This document shows, in pieces, positions 35,083-44,456 of a DNA stretch of 64,000 bases. The notes beneath the pieces were generated by a model, which worked only from the letters and a program-made list of their open reading frames with translations, searched no databases and was not told where the DNA came from. Position numbers and translations under genes: made by a program. How positions within the stretch are numbered: position 1 is the stretch's first letter; every line of letters begins with the position of its first letter. The DNA comes from Methylorubrum aminovorans (GTDB lineage Bacteria > Pseudomonadota > Alphaproteobacteria > Rhizobiales > Beijerinckiaceae), in assembly GCF_022179725.1 (NCBI RefSeq), contig NZ_BPRC01000003.1, forward strand, positions 186,001 through 250,000, given 5' to 3'.

Positions 35083-35826
35083 ATGTCCGATCCCCTGATC
35101 CTGATTCCGGCCCGCCTCGCCGCGACCCGGCTGCCGTCGAAGCCGCTCGCCGACATCGCGGGCGCGCCGATGATCGTCCATGTCTGGCGCCGCGCGGTGG
35201 AGGCGGGAATCGGACCCGTGGTCGTCGCCACCGACACCGACGCGATCGCCGAGGCGATCGAGGCGCAGGGCGGATTGGCGGTGATGACGCGGGCCGATCA
35301 CCCCTCCGGCTCCGACCGCCTCGTGGAGGCGCTGGAAATCGTCGATCCCGACGGCAACCACGACGTCGTCGTCAACGTGCAGGGTGACTTGCCGACCATC
35401 GACCCGGCGATCATCGCCGCTTCGGTGACGCCGCTCGCCGACCCGCAGGTCGATATCGCCACCCTCTGCGCGGTGATCCACCGGGCGGAAGAGATGGACG
35501 ACCCGAACGTGGTCAAGATCATCGGTCATACGGTCGGGCCCAACCGCCTGCGCGCGCTGGCCTTCACCCGCGCCCGCGCGCCCTGGGGGGAGGGGCCGCT
35601 GTTCCACCATATCGGCCTCTACGCCTATCGCCGGAAGGCGCTGGCGCGGTTCAACGCCCTGCCGCAGGGCGAGTTGGAGCGGCGTGAGAAGCTGGAACAG
35701 TTGCGCGCGCTGGAGGCCGGCATGCGCATCGATGCGATGATCGTCGAGGATCTGCCGCTCGGCGTCGATACCCCCGCCGACCTGGAGCGTGCCCGCACGC
35801 TCCTCGCCGTTCGCCGCCTCAACTGA
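35083..35826 (+). CDS. kdsB: 3-deoxy-manno-octulosonate cytidylyltransferase
   Basis: 247 residues, family length. The start [23 protein letters not shown] carries the nucleotide-binding PAR.A..RLP.K block. [19 protein letters not shown]..., and [12 protein letters not shown] follow in the usual order. It activates Kdo as CMP-Kdo for lipid A core assembly in the cytoplasm. The prephenate dehydratase gene follows after 16 nt, probably in one transcript. Confidence 0.95.
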   Translation: MSDPLILIPARLAATRLPSKPLADIAGAPMIVHVWRRAVEAGIGPVVVATDTDAIAEAIEAQGGLAVMTRADHPSGSDRLVEALEIVDPDGNHDVVVNVQGDLPTIDPAIIAASVTPLADPQVDIATLCAVIHRAEEMDDPNVVKIIGHTVGPNRLRALAFTRARAPWGEGPLFHHIGLYAYRRKALARFNALPQGELERREKLEQLRALEAGMRIDAMIVEDLPLGVDTPADLERARTLLAVRRLN

Positions 35827-35842
35827 ACCCACTGACGCACCG

Positions 35843-36700
35843 ATGACCGACCGCACCATTGCCTATCAGGGCGAGCCCGGAGCCAACTCGCACATCATCT
35901 GCTCGCAGGCCTATCCCGGCTGGACCGCTCTGCCCTGCGCCACCTTCGAGGACGCCTTCGCCGCGGTGAACGAGGGCAAGGCGAGCCTCGCGATGATCCC
36001 GATCGAGAATTCGATCGCCGGCCGGGTGGCCGACATCCACCACCTGATCCCGACCTCGCGGCTGCATATCGTTGCCGAACACTTCCTGCCGATCCATTTC
36101 CAGCTCATGGTTCTGCCAGGCGTCACGGCGGAGAGCCTGACCAGCGTGCACAGCCACGTTCACGCGCTCGGCCAGTGCCGTCGGATCATCCGTCGCCTCG
36201 GACTCAAGGCGGTGGTGGCCGGCGACACCGCGGGTGCTGCCCGGGAGGTCGCGGAAGCGCAGGACCCGACCCGCGCGGCGCTCGCCCCGGCCATGGCGGC
36301 GGACGTCTACGGCCTCGACATTCTGGAGCGTGACGTCGAGGACGAGGCGCACAACACCACGCGCTTCGTGGTGTTCTCGCCCGAGCCCGTCGAGATCGAG
36401 CCGGGCAACGGCCCGACGGTGACGAGCTTCATCTTCCGGGTCCGCAACATTCCGGCGGCACTCTACAAGGCGCTCGGCGGCTTCGCGACCAACGGCGTCA
36501 ACATGTCGAAGCTCGAGAGCTACATGGTCGAGGGGCAGTTCACCGCGACCCAGTTCTACGCCGAGGTCGACGGCCACCCCGAAGATGACGGCCTGCGCCG
36601 GGCTTTGGACGAACTGCGCTACTTCTCGAAGGAATTGCGCATCATCGGCACCTATCCGGCCCATCCGTTCCGCGAGACGACGCGGCAGGCGGCGGAATAG
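35843..36700 (+). CDS. pheA: Prephenate dehydratase
   Basis: 285 residues from ATG 35843 (a longer frame opening inside kdsB was rejected). The catalytic domain starts TIAYQGEPGANSH, with PIENSIAGRV and the terminal NTTRFVVF containing the catalytic Thr. The C-terminal ACT domain (~200-280) has GALYKALGGF-type sequence and the ESYMVEG Phe-binding region. It converts prephenate to phenylpyruvate in phenylalanine synthesis and is presumably inhibited by Phe through the ACT domain. It is a monofunctional enzyme without chorismate mutase. A bidirectional terminator follows. Confidence 0.94.
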   Translation: MTDRTIAYQGEPGANSHIICSQAYPGWTALPCATFEDAFAAVNEGKASLAMIPIENSIAGRVADIHHLIPTSRLHIVAEHFLPIHFQLMVLPGVTAESLTSVHSHVHALGQCRRIIRRLGLKAVVAGDTAGAAREVAEAQDPTRAALAPAMAADVYGLDILERDVEDEAHNTTRFVVFSPEPVEIEPGNGPTVTSFIFRVRNIPAALYKALGGFATNGVNMSKLESYMVEGQFTATQFYAEVDGHPEDDGLRRALDELRYFSKELRIIGTYPAHPFRETTRQAAE

Positions 36701-36712
36701 CCGGCGACCACG

Positions 36713-36744
36713 AAAAAGGCCGACGCAGGGGCGCCGGCCTTTTT
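36713..36744. terminator. Bidirectional terminator between pheA and grpE
   Basis: AAAAAGGCCG (36713-36722) and CGGCCTTTTT (36735-36744) form a perfect stem with T-runs on both strands, so it can end both convergent transcripts. Confidence 0.88.
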
Positions 36745-36766
36745 CATGTCCGATCCAACGAAGGCG

Positions 36767-37369
36767 TCAGGCCGCGTCGGCCGGCTTGTCCTTGGTCGCC
36801 TCGGGCTTCGGGCCGCCCTTGGAGACGCCGACGAGCGCCGGGCGCAGCGTCCTGTCACCGATGACGTAGCCGGTCTGCACCACCTGGACCACGGTGCCGT
36901 TCGGAACCTCAGTGTTCGGCACCTCGAACATCGCCTGATGCCGGTTCGGGTCGAAGCGCTGGCCCTGCGGATCGACCACCTTCACGCCGTGGCGCTCCAG
37001 CGTCTTGGCCAGATCGCGCTCGGTCAGCTCGATGCCCTCGAACAGGGCTTTGAAGGCGCCGTCGGCGCTTGCACGGGCCTCGGCCGGCACGCTCTCGAGA
37101 GCGCGGCGGATGTTGTCGGCCGTGTTGAGCATGTCGCGGGCGAAGCTCGTCACCGCGTAGGTGCGGGCATCGGCAACCTCGCGCTCGGTGCGGCGGCGCA
37201 GGTTCTCCATCTCGGCCAGCGTCCGCAGCAGGCGGTCCTTGAACTCGTCGCGCTCGGCGATCGCGGCCGCGAGGCCCTCCGCATCCGCGCCCGCGGTGGT
37301 CGGCTGCGGCGGGACTTCCGCCTCCGTGCCGTTGTGCCGCTCCTGCTTCTCCATGTCGTCAGCCATCAT
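36767..37369 (-). CDS. grpE: Nucleotide exchange factor GrpE
   Basis: 200 residues; two adjacent ATG codons at the start. The N-terminal part is acidic and disordered, followed by the long dimerisation helix ([32 protein letters not shown]) with the MENLRRR motif, and the beta domain with [23 protein letters not shown] and [15 protein letters not shown]. It opens DnaK to release ADP during protein folding. Downstream of glnD on the same strand with about 90 nt between. Confidence 0.96.
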   Translation of the reverse strand: MMADDMEKQERHNGTEAEVPPQPTTAGADAEGLAAAIAERDEFKDRLLRTLAEMENLRRRTEREVADARTYAVTSFARDMLNTADNIRRALESVPAEARASADGAFKALFEGIELTERDLAKTLERHGVKVVDPQGQRFDPNRHQAMFEVPNTEVPNGTVVQVVQTGYVIGDRTLRPALVGVSKGGPKPEATKDKPADAA

Positions 37370-37461
37370 CGTGCGATCGATCGGGTCTCGAAGTGTTCCG
37401 GGATGGGGCTGATATCATTCGGGCATACCGCGAAATCAAGCGAGGGCAGCGCCATCCTCGC

Positions 37462-40248
37462 CTACAACTCCCGCGGCGGCGGCGAATCGACCAGGGCGTC
37501 GAGCCCCTCGGCACGCAGGGCGGCGACGTCGCTGGCGAACACCTCCATCACCGCAGCACGGATCATCGCGAGCCGATCGGGCTGCACCACGCGGGTGCCG
37601 GTCAGGTCGGTGACGTAAAACACGTCGACCGCCCGCTCGCCGAAGGTCGCCACGTGGGCCGAGGTGATGTTGAGGCTCAGGCGGTTCAGCGCCGTCGTCA
37701 GTTCGTAGAGCAGGCCCGGCCGGTCGAGGCCGGTGATCTCCACGACCGTTTCGCGGCTCGACAGGGCGTTGTCGATCGACACGTCCGGTGGCACGAGGAA
37801 GGTCTTGGGCGGCTGCTTCGGGTGCTTGTCGGCGACGAGTTCCGCGATCTTGATCTCGCCCTTGAGCGCCCGCTCGATCGCGGTGGCGATGCGGCCGGCG
37901 CGGCGCAGCTCGTCCTCGTCCCGCTCGAAGGCGCGGGAGATGAAGATCGAATCGAGCGCGAAGCCGTCGGTCGTCGTGAAGATCTGCGCATCGACGATGT
38001 TGCCGCCCGCCGTCGCGCAGGCACCGGTAATGATGGCGAGCAGGCGCGGGTGGTCGGGCGAGTAGACCGTCAGCTCGGTCACACCGCGCACCGGGTCGGT
38101 CTCGTAGGTGGTGGCGCTGGTGCGGCCCTCCTCCATCACGGTGCGCAGGAAGCGGGCGTTCTTGTAGTGGCGGGTCGAGTCCACCTTGAGCCAGTAGGCT
38201 TGGTTGTGGCGCGCGGCGTAGGCGTCGAAGGTGTCGGTGTGCCAGTCCGAGAGCTGCTCGCGCAGGGCCATCTGGATCAGACGTACCCGGTCGGTGCGGG
38301 CGATCTCGGAATGACCGCCGGAGAGCAACACCTCGGTCTCGTCGTAGAGGGTGCGTAGCAGCGTGCCCTTCCACGCCGTCCACACGCCGGGCCCCACCGC
38401 CTTGATGTCGGCCACGGTCAGGATCGCCAGCAGCTTCAGCCGCTCCAGGCTCTGCACCTCGCTGGCGAACTTCTCGATCGTCCGGTGGTCGGAGAGATCG
38501 CGGCTCTGCGCCGTCATCGACATCAGCAGGTGGTGCTCGACGAGCCAGGACACCGTCTCGGTCTCGGCTTGGCTGAGGCCGAACCGCGGCCCGAGCTTGC
38601 GGGCGATGGCGGCGCCGGCGATGGAATGGTCTTCGGGCCGTCCCTTGGCGATGTCGTGCAGCAGGATCGCGACGTACAGGGCGCGTCGGTTGTGGATCGT
38701 GTCGATCAGGCGCGAGGCCAGCGGATGCTCCTCGCGCACCCGGCCGGAATCGATCGCCGCGAGCACGCCGATCGAGCGCAGCAGGTGCTCGTCCACCGTG
38801 TAGTGATGGTACATGTTGAACTGCATCATCGCGACGATGCGACCGAATTCCGGGATGAAGCGGCCGAGCACGCCGGCCTCGTTCATCGACCGCAGGATCG
38901 TCTCCGGTGCGTTCTTCGAGGTCAGCATGTCGAGGAAGAGGCGGTTGGCCTCCACGTCGATCCGCACCGCGTGGGTGATGAGCCGGAGCGAACGGTTGGC
39001 CAGCCGGGCGGCGTCCGGATGAATCGGCAGGTTGTGCCGGTCGGCGAGCCAGAACAGGCGGATGAGGTTGACCGGATCGCGCTCGAACGCGTCCTCGCCG
39101 CGGATGTTGACGCGGCCGTTGTCGATCCAGAAATCCTCCGCCTCGATCGAGGTGGCGCGGAAGCGGTCGCGGAAGCGGCCGATCCAGCGATCAAGCACCG
39201 GCGTCCGCTTGGCGTGACGCGCTTCGAGCTCCGCACAGACGATGGCGGTGAGGTCGCCGACATCCTTGGCGATGAGGAAGTAGGCCTTCATGAAGCGCTC
39301 GACGCCGGACAGGCCGCCGCGGGCGCCGAAGCCGAGTCGCTCGGCGATCTTGGGCTGAAGCCCGAAGGACAGCCGCTCCTCAGCGCGTCCGGTCACGAAG
39401 TGGATGTGGCAGCGCACCCGCCACAAAAACTCCTCGCAGCGCTCGAACAGCTTATACTCGTCGGGCGTGAACAGGCCGGCATGGACAAGCTCGACCTGAT
39501 TGCGCACGCGGTAGGTGTATTTGGCGATCCAGAACAAGGTGTTGAGGTCGCGCAGGCCTCCCTTGCCGTCCTTGACGTTGGGCTCGACGAGGTAGCGCGA
39601 GGCGCCCGCCTTGGCGACGCGGGCGTCGCGCTCGCGCAGCTTGGCATCGACGAATTCCGAGGCCGAGCCGATCACGAGTTCCGTGTCGAAGCGCGTGACC
39701 ATCTCCTCGAAGAGGTGGCGGGAGCCGAACAGGAAGCGGGATTCGAGCAGCGCGGTGCGGATCGTCATGTCCGCTCGGCCCTCGCGCAGGCATTCCTCGA
39801 CGGAGCGCGTCGCGTGACCGACCTTCAACTTCAGATCCCATAGCACGTAGAGCATCGCCTCGACGACGCTCTCGGACCACGCGGTCTGCTTGTAGGGCAG
39901 CAGGAACAGCAGATCGATGTCCGAGCCCGGTGCCATCGTTCCGCGGCCGTAGCCGCCAGTGGCGACGATCGCCAGCTGCTCGCCCGTGGACGGGTTGTCG
40001 TTCGGGTAGAGGCGCCAGACCACGGCATCGTAGATCGCCCGCACCACCGCGTCGGTGAGTCGGCTCAGCCGTTGTGCACAGGCAAGTCCGTCCCGCTCCT
40101 TCATCAGGAGTCGTTCGGCATCCCGGTGCCCGGTCTCGATCACCTTGCGCAACTCGGGCACAAGCAGCCCACGCAGCTTGGTGGGTTCGCGCGCGTCGCG
40201 GTCGAGAGAGGCGACGATCTTTTCGAGGACGGGAACGGGGTCGAACAT
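37462..40248 (-). CDS. glnD: [Protein-PII] uridylyltransferase/uridylyl-removing enzyme
   Basis: 928 residues from ATG 40248 (MFDPVPVLEKIV), which gives the family length. An in-frame ATG at 40362 adds 38 residues that look unlike the family. The nucleotidyltransferase site is GGYGRGTMAPGSDIDLLF; the PII linker domain follows; then the HD uridylyl-removing domain with LLHDIAKGRPEDHS; then two C-terminal ACT domains (TVYSPDHPRLLAIITG and ITGLDRPGLLYELTTAL) which sense glutamine. It uridylylates PII under nitrogen limitation and reverses that with glutamine. glnE, its partner in glutamine synthetase control, lies 6 kb away. Confidence 0.95.
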   Translation of the reverse strand: MFDPVPVLEKIVASLDRDAREPTKLRGLLVPELRKVIETGHRDAERLLMKERDGLACAQRLSRLTDAVVRAIYDAVVWRLYPNDNPSTGEQLAIVATGGYGRGTMAPGSDIDLLFLLPYKQTAWSESVVEAMLYVLWDLKLKVGHATRSVEECLREGRADMTIRTALLESRFLFGSRHLFEEMVTRFDTELVIGSASEFVDAKLRERDARVAKAGASRYLVEPNVKDGKGGLRDLNTLFWIAKYTYRVRNQVELVHAGLFTPDEYKLFERCEEFLWRVRCHIHFVTGRAEERLSFGLQPKIAERLGFGARGGLSGVERFMKAYFLIAKDVGDLTAIVCAELEARHAKRTPVLDRWIGRFRDRFRATSIEAEDFWIDNGRVNIRGEDAFERDPVNLIRLFWLADRHNLPIHPDAARLANRSLRLITHAVRIDVEANRLFLDMLTSKNAPETILRSMNEAGVLGRFIPEFGRIVAMMQFNMYHHYTVDEHLLRSIGVLAAIDSGRVREEHPLASRLIDTIHNRRALYVAILLHDIAKGRPEDHSIAGAAIARKLGPRFGLSQAETETVSWLVEHHLLMSMTAQSRDLSDHRTIEKFASEVQSLERLKLLAILTVADIKAVGPGVWTAWKGTLLRTLYDETEVLLSGGHSEIARTDRVRLIQMALREQLSDWHTDTFDAYAARHNQAYWLKVDSTRHYKNARFLRTVMEEGRTSATTYETDPVRGVTELTVYSPDHPRLLAIITGACATAGGNIVDAQIFTTTDGFALDSIFISRAFERDEDELRRAGRIATAIERALKGEIKIAELVADKHPKQPPKTFLVPPDVSIDNALSSRETVVEITGLDRPGLLYELTTALNRLSLNITSAHVATFGERAVDVFYVTDLTGTRVVQPDRLAMIRAAVMEVFASDVAALRAEGLDALVDSPPPREL

Positions 40249-40408
40249 GGCCGTCCCGTTAGCATGTAAAGCCGGTGGCGGCATCGGGCGGTTGTTCGCA
40301 ACCCAGCCGTTCTGTTCGGCGAATTTTTTGTTTGACGAAAAGAACGTGACTGTTTTAGCCATCGTGTCGATCCAGGCGACAAGCCGGGCCGACGAGGGAG
40401 ACAGCCAT

Positions 40409-41383
40409 ATGATCCGACGCCGCTATGTCCTGTCCGCATTCGCCGGCTTGTTCGGCCTTCTCGCGGCCGGATCGGAGTTGCGGGCCGACGAGGTCTCGGA
40501 AATCCGGCTCGATTGGGCGACCTACAATCCGGTCAGCCTCGTCCTGAAGGAGAAGGGCTTTCTCGAAGAGGCGCTGAAGCCCCGCGGCATCAAGGTGCGG
40601 TGGGTCCAGTCGCTCGGCTCCAACAAGGCGCTGGAATTCCTCAACGGCAGCGCCATCGATTTCGGTTCGTCGGCCGGCGCGGCGGCACTGCTGGCGCGGA
40701 TCAACGGCAACCCGGTCAAGGTCGTCTACGCCTATTCCCGGCCGGAATGGACCGCCCTCGTCACTCGCAAGGAGACGGGAATCGCGAAGCCCACCGACCT
40801 CAAGGGCAAGCGCATCGCCGTCACCCGCGGCACCGATCCACACATCTTCCTCATCCGCGCGCTGCAGAGCGCCGGGCTTACCGAGAAGGACGCCAAGCTC
40901 GTCCTGCTGCAGCACGCCGACGGCCGCACCGCGCTCGATCGCGGCGACGTCGATGCCTGGGCCGGGCTCGACCCGATGATGGCCGCAGCCGAGATCGAGA
41001 GCGGCGCCGTGCTGTTCCACCGCGATCCGAGCGCCAACACCTGGGGCGTGCTCGACGTGCGCGAGGATTTCGCCAAGGCCCATCCCGACCTCGTGCGGGT
41101 CGTGATTGGCGCCTACGAGCAGGCCCGCGCCTACGCGATCGCCAACCCCGATGCCCTGAAGAGCGCGCTCGTTTCCGCCACCAAGCTGCCCGAGGCGGTC
41201 ATCGCCAAGCAGATCGAGCGCACGGATCTGAGCCAACCCGCCGTCGGCCCGGCCCAGGCCGAGAGCATTCGCGCCGCCGGCCTCGCCCTGCAGCAGGCGG
41301 GCGTGATCCCGGCTTCCACCGACGTGGGGGCGGCGGTGGACGGGTTGATCGACCCGCAATTCAACCCGGCCCCGGCTCGCTGA
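40409..41383 (+). CDS. Aliphatic sulfonate/taurine-type ABC substrate-binding protein
   Basis: 324 residues from ATG 40409 with GAGGGAG 8 nt upstream; longer frames were rejected because they lack the signal peptide. Leader MIRRRYVLSAFAGLFGLLAAG ends near LRA-DE. The mature start IRLDWATYNPVSLVLKEKG and GSSAGAAALLARINGNPV match SsuA/TauA-like NMT1 proteins. It binds a small anionic substrate, probably a sulfonate, in the periplasm and hands it to the permease and ATPase encoded next. Substrate specificity is inference. Confidence 0.88.
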   Translation: MIRRRYVLSAFAGLFGLLAAGSELRADEVSEIRLDWATYNPVSLVLKEKGFLEEALKPRGIKVRWVQSLGSNKALEFLNGSAIDFGSSAGAAALLARINGNPVKVVYAYSRPEWTALVTRKETGIAKPTDLKGKRIAVTRGTDPHIFLIRALQSAGLTEKDAKLVLLQHADGRTALDRGDVDAWAGLDPMMAAAEIESGAVLFHRDPSANTWGVLDVREDFAKAHPDLVRVVIGAYEQARAYAIANPDALKSALVSATKLPEAVIAKQIERTDLSQPAVGPAQAESIRAAGLALQQAGVIPASTDVGAAVDGLIDPQFNPAPAR

Positions 41384-41533
41384 GCCTGCCCGTGCCGGAC
41401 GCCGCGCACCTCGTCGCTTTCGCCCAGGTATGCCTCGGCATGGTGCCAGTGGGGCTTGCGCTGCGTGGCGCTGAACGCCCGATCCGGTAGGACGGGGCGA
41501 GACCACGATGCAGACACGGCGCGGCCCCTTCGC

Positions 41534-42373
41534 ATGAGCCTCACCACCGTTCTCTCCGAAGAGCCCGCGGCGACGGCCGCTCCCGCGCGTCGAGCCGCCC
41601 TTCTCGGCGGCGGCGCGCGGCTTGCGCTCGGCCTGCTGCTGCCCCTCGCCCTCGCGTTCGGCTGGGAGATCGCGGTTGCGGCCGGCTTCTCCTCCGGGCG
41701 CCTGCTGCCGCCGCCGAGCCGGGTCGGTGCCGCGCTCTGGACGCTCGCCGCGTCCGGCGAACTCTGGACCCATGTCGAGGCGACCCTGATCCGCGTCGGC
41801 CTCGGCTTCGCCTTCGGGGCAGGCGCCGGCATCCTCGCGGGTGCGCTCACCGCGACGCTGCCCCCCTTACGCTGGCTGGTCGATCCGAGCCTCCAGGCCC
41901 TGCGTGCGGTGCCCTCGCTCGCCTGGGTGCCACTGTTCATCCTGTGGTTCGGCATCCTGGAGACGCCGAAGGTGGCCCTGATCGCAGTCGGCGTGTTCTT
42001 CCCCGTCTATATCGGCGTGGCGGGTGCCATCGCCTCGGTCGATCGCAAGCTGGTGGAGGTCGGCCGCATCTTCCGCCTCTCCAAGGCCGCGCTCGCCCGT
42101 CGCATCCTCCTGCCGGCGGTGCTGCCGGCAACGCTGACGGCTTTGCGCACCGGGCTCGGCCTCGGCTTCCTCTTCGTTGTGGCCGCCGAGCTGATGGGCG
42201 CCTCCGAGGGCCTCGGCTACCTGCTCCTCGACGGCCAGCAATTCAGCAAGCCGGATCAGATCCTGGCCGCGATCATCAGCTTCGCCGTCGTCGGCAAGGC
42301 GGCCGACGCCGTGCTCGTCGCGCTCACCAGCCCGCTGGTACGCTGGCAGGACACCGCGCGGGAGACGCTGTGA
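41534..42373 (+). CDS. ABC transporter permease, SsuC/TauC type
   Basis: 279 residues from ATG 41534; a longer frame from 41456 is not homologous-looking. Six predicted membrane helices, beginning ALGLLLPLALAFGWEIAVAAG. The EAA loop interacting with the ATPase is at VGRIFRLSKAALARRILLPAVLPA. It forms the inner-membrane channel of the importer. Overlap-close to the ATPase gene (7 nt). Confidence 0.9.
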   Translation: MSLTTVLSEEPAATAAPARRAALLGGGARLALGLLLPLALAFGWEIAVAAGFSSGRLLPPPSRVGAALWTLAASGELWTHVEATLIRVGLGFAFGAGAGILAGALTATLPPLRWLVDPSLQALRAVPSLAWVPLFILWFGILETPKVALIAVGVFFPVYIGVAGAIASVDRKLVEVGRIFRLSKAALARRILLPAVLPATLTALRTGLGLGFLFVVAAELMGASEGLGYLLLDGQQFSKPDQILAAIISFAVVGKAADAVLVALTSPLVRWQDTARETL

Positions 42374-42380
42374 GCCTGCC

Positions 42381-43160
42381 ATGCTGAGCATCCAGACTCT
42401 CTCCAAGACCTATGCCGACGGCACCCGCGCGCTGGAGGGCATCGACCTCGCCGTGCCGAATGCCGAGATCGTCGCGCTGATCGGCGGCTCCGGCTGCGGC
42501 AAGACGACGTTGCTGCGCCTCATCGCCGGGCTCGACCGGCCGAGCGCCGGCCGGATCGCGCTCGACGGCGAGCCGATCACCGGGCCGCATCCCGGCGTCG
42601 GCCTGGTGTTCCAGGAGCCGCGCCTGCTGCCCTGGCTGACAGTGGCCGACAATGTCGGCTTCGGCATCGAACACCTGCCCAAGCGCGAGCAGCGGGAGCG
42701 CGTCGCCCACGCCCTGGAGCGGGTCGGTCTCGCCGAGCATGCCGGGCGCTGGCCCCGCGAATTGTCCGGCGGACAGCAGCAGCGCGTCTCGATCGCCCGC
42801 GCCTTCGTCGCCAGCCCACGGGTGCTGCTTCTCGACGAGCCGTTCTCGGCGCTCGACGCCTTCACCCGCAAGGACCTCCACCGCCATCTCCTCGCTCTTT
42901 GGGAAGAGGTGCGGCCGACGGTGCTGATCGTCACCCATGATGTCGCCGAGGCGGTGGCGCTCGCCGACCGCGCCATCGTCATGCGCCCGCGCCCCGGTCG
43001 CCTCGACGAGACGGTGGCCCTGCCGTTGCGCCGGCCGCGCGACCCGGCGGCACCGACGAGCGAGGCGGCGACGCGCGCGATCCTCTCTGCCCTCGATCAT
43101 TCGCTGCGCCCGCGCGACGCCTCCCGTACACCGGAACTGACTGGCGGAAGCTCGTTCTGA
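42381..43160 (+). CDS. ABC transporter ATPase, SsuB/TauB type
   Basis: 259 residues. Walker A GGSGCGKTT, Q-loop VFQEPRLLPWL, signature LSGGQQQRV, Walker B VLLLDEPFSALDAFTR, and switch His in VTHDVAEA are all intact. It powers the importer formed with the preceding permease and binding protein. The Q-loop sequence EPRLLPW is typical of sulfonate/taurine/nitrate ATPases. Third and last gene of the operon. Confidence 0.92.
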   Translation: MLSIQTLSKTYADGTRALEGIDLAVPNAEIVALIGGSGCGKTTLLRLIAGLDRPSAGRIALDGEPITGPHPGVGLVFQEPRLLPWLTVADNVGFGIEHLPKREQRERVAHALERVGLAEHAGRWPRELSGGQQQRVSIARAFVASPRVLLLDEPFSALDAFTRKDLHRHLLALWEEVRPTVLIVTHDVAEAVALADRAIVMRPRPGRLDETVALPLRRPRDPAAPTSEAATRAILSALDHSLRPRDASRTPELTGGSSF

Positions 43161-43221
43161 GATGACGCGGGGACGTGAAAGCCGCTAAGCCCGGCCCGTC
43201 AGAAGAAACCGGAGGAACTCC

Positions 43222-43731
43222 ATGGACGCCAACGCCCTGCGCGCTCTCCAGGCCCCGCTCAAGAACAAGTACCGTGAGACGCCGGATTCCGCCGTCATCA
43301 CCCTGAAGGCAAAGGGCGCGCTCGACGACACCAGCATCGCCTGCAAGGTCGAGACCGGCCGCGCCCTGGCGGTCGCCGGCCTGCACCCCGCCACCGGCGG
43401 CTCGGGTGCCGAACTCTGCTCGGGCGACATGCTGCTCGAAGCCCTCGTCGCTTGCGCGGGCGTGACCGTGAAAGCGGTGGCGACCGCGCTGGAGATCCCG
43501 CTGAAGGCCGGTACGGTCAGCGCCGAGGGCGATCTCGACTTCCGCGGCACGCTCGGCGTCGACAAGGAGGCGCCGGTGGGCTTCCGCGCCATCCGCTTGA
43601 AGTTCGACCTCGACACCGACGCGCCCCAGGAGAAGCTCGACCAGCTCCTGAAGCTCACCGAGCGCTACTGCGTCGTGTTCCAGACCCTCAACCACAAGCC
43701 GGAATTGTCGGTGAACGCCTCGCGCTCCTGA
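43222..43731 (+). CDS. OsmC-family peroxiredoxin-like protein
   Basis: 169 residues from ATG 43222 with GGAGG upstream. The OsmC fold has the first redox Cys in LVACAGVTVKAVA within the central helix and a second in ERYCVVFQTL, the two-cysteine arrangement that reduces organic hydroperoxides using dihydrolipoamide-type donors. The pattern ELCSGDMLLEAL adds a third Cys. Cytoplasmic. The response regulator starts 26 nt later on the same strand, so the genes may share a transcript. Confidence 0.85.
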   Translation: MDANALRALQAPLKNKYRETPDSAVITLKAKGALDDTSIACKVETGRALAVAGLHPATGGSGAELCSGDMLLEALVACAGVTVKAVATALEIPLKAGTVSAEGDLDFRGTLGVDKEAPVGFRAIRLKFDLDTDAPQEKLDQLLKLTERYCVVFQTLNHKPELSVNASRS

Positions 43732-43757
43732 GCGGCGAGGCGTATCTGACGGGCGTC

Positions 43758-44456
43758 ATGCGCCTGCTCATCATCGAGGACGACCGCGAGGCCGCCGCCT
43801 ATCTGGTCAAAGCGTTCCGGGAAGCCGGGCACGCCGTGGACCATGCCGGCGACGGTCTCGACGGCTACGCGCTCGCCCGCGAGGGCGATTACGACGTGCT
43901 GATCGTCGATCGCATGCTGCCGAAGCTAGACGGACTCTCGCTCGTGCGCTCGCTGCGCGAGCAGGCGATTACGACGCCGGTCCTCATCCTCTCGGCGCTC
44001 GGTCAGGTGGACGACCGGGTGAAGGGCCTGCGGGCCGGCGGCGACGACTATCTCCCCAAACCTTACGCCTTCTCCGAGCTTCTCGCCCGCACCGAGGTGC
44101 TGGCTCGCCGCCGCACGGCCCCGACCGGCCACAGTGAGGCCACCGCCTACCGCGTCGGCGACCTCGAACTCGATCGGCTCTCGCATCGGGTGACGCGGGC
44201 GGGCCGCGAGATCGTGCTGCAGCCGCGCGAGTTCCGGCTGCTCGAATACCTCATGCGCCATGCCGGGCAGGTCGTGACCCGGACGATGCTGCTGGAGCAT
44301 GTCTGGGACTACCACTTCGATCCGCAGACCAACGTCATCGACGTTCACGTCTCGCGGCTGCGCGCGAAGATCGATCGCGGCTTCGAGCATCCGATGATCC
44401 ATACGGTCCGCGGCGCCGGCTACGTGATCCGGCCGGACGAGCCGCAGGCCCCGTGA
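43758..44456 (+). CDS. OmpR-family response regulator
   Basis: 232 residues from ATG 43758. Receiver: EDD acidic pocket (LLIIEDDREA), phospho-Asp in LIVDRMLPK, Thr/Ser in LILSALG, Lys in LPKPYAF. The C-terminal winged-helix has REFRLLEYLM, RTMLLEHVWDYHFDPQTNVIDVHVSRLR and TVRGAGYVI. It binds DNA as a dimer after phosphorylation by the kinase encoded next, whose GTG start overlaps its TGA. Target genes cannot be read here. Confidence 0.94.
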   Translation: MRLLIIEDDREAAAYLVKAFREAGHAVDHAGDGLDGYALAREGDYDVLIVDRMLPKLDGLSLVRSLREQAITTPVLILSALGQVDDRVKGLRAGGDDYLPKPYAFSELLARTEVLARRRTAPTGHSEATAYRVGDLELDRLSHRVTRAGREIVLQPREFRLLEYLMRHAGQVVTRTMLLEHVWDYHFDPQTNVIDVHVSRLRAKIDRGFEHPMIHTVRGAGYVIRPDEPQAP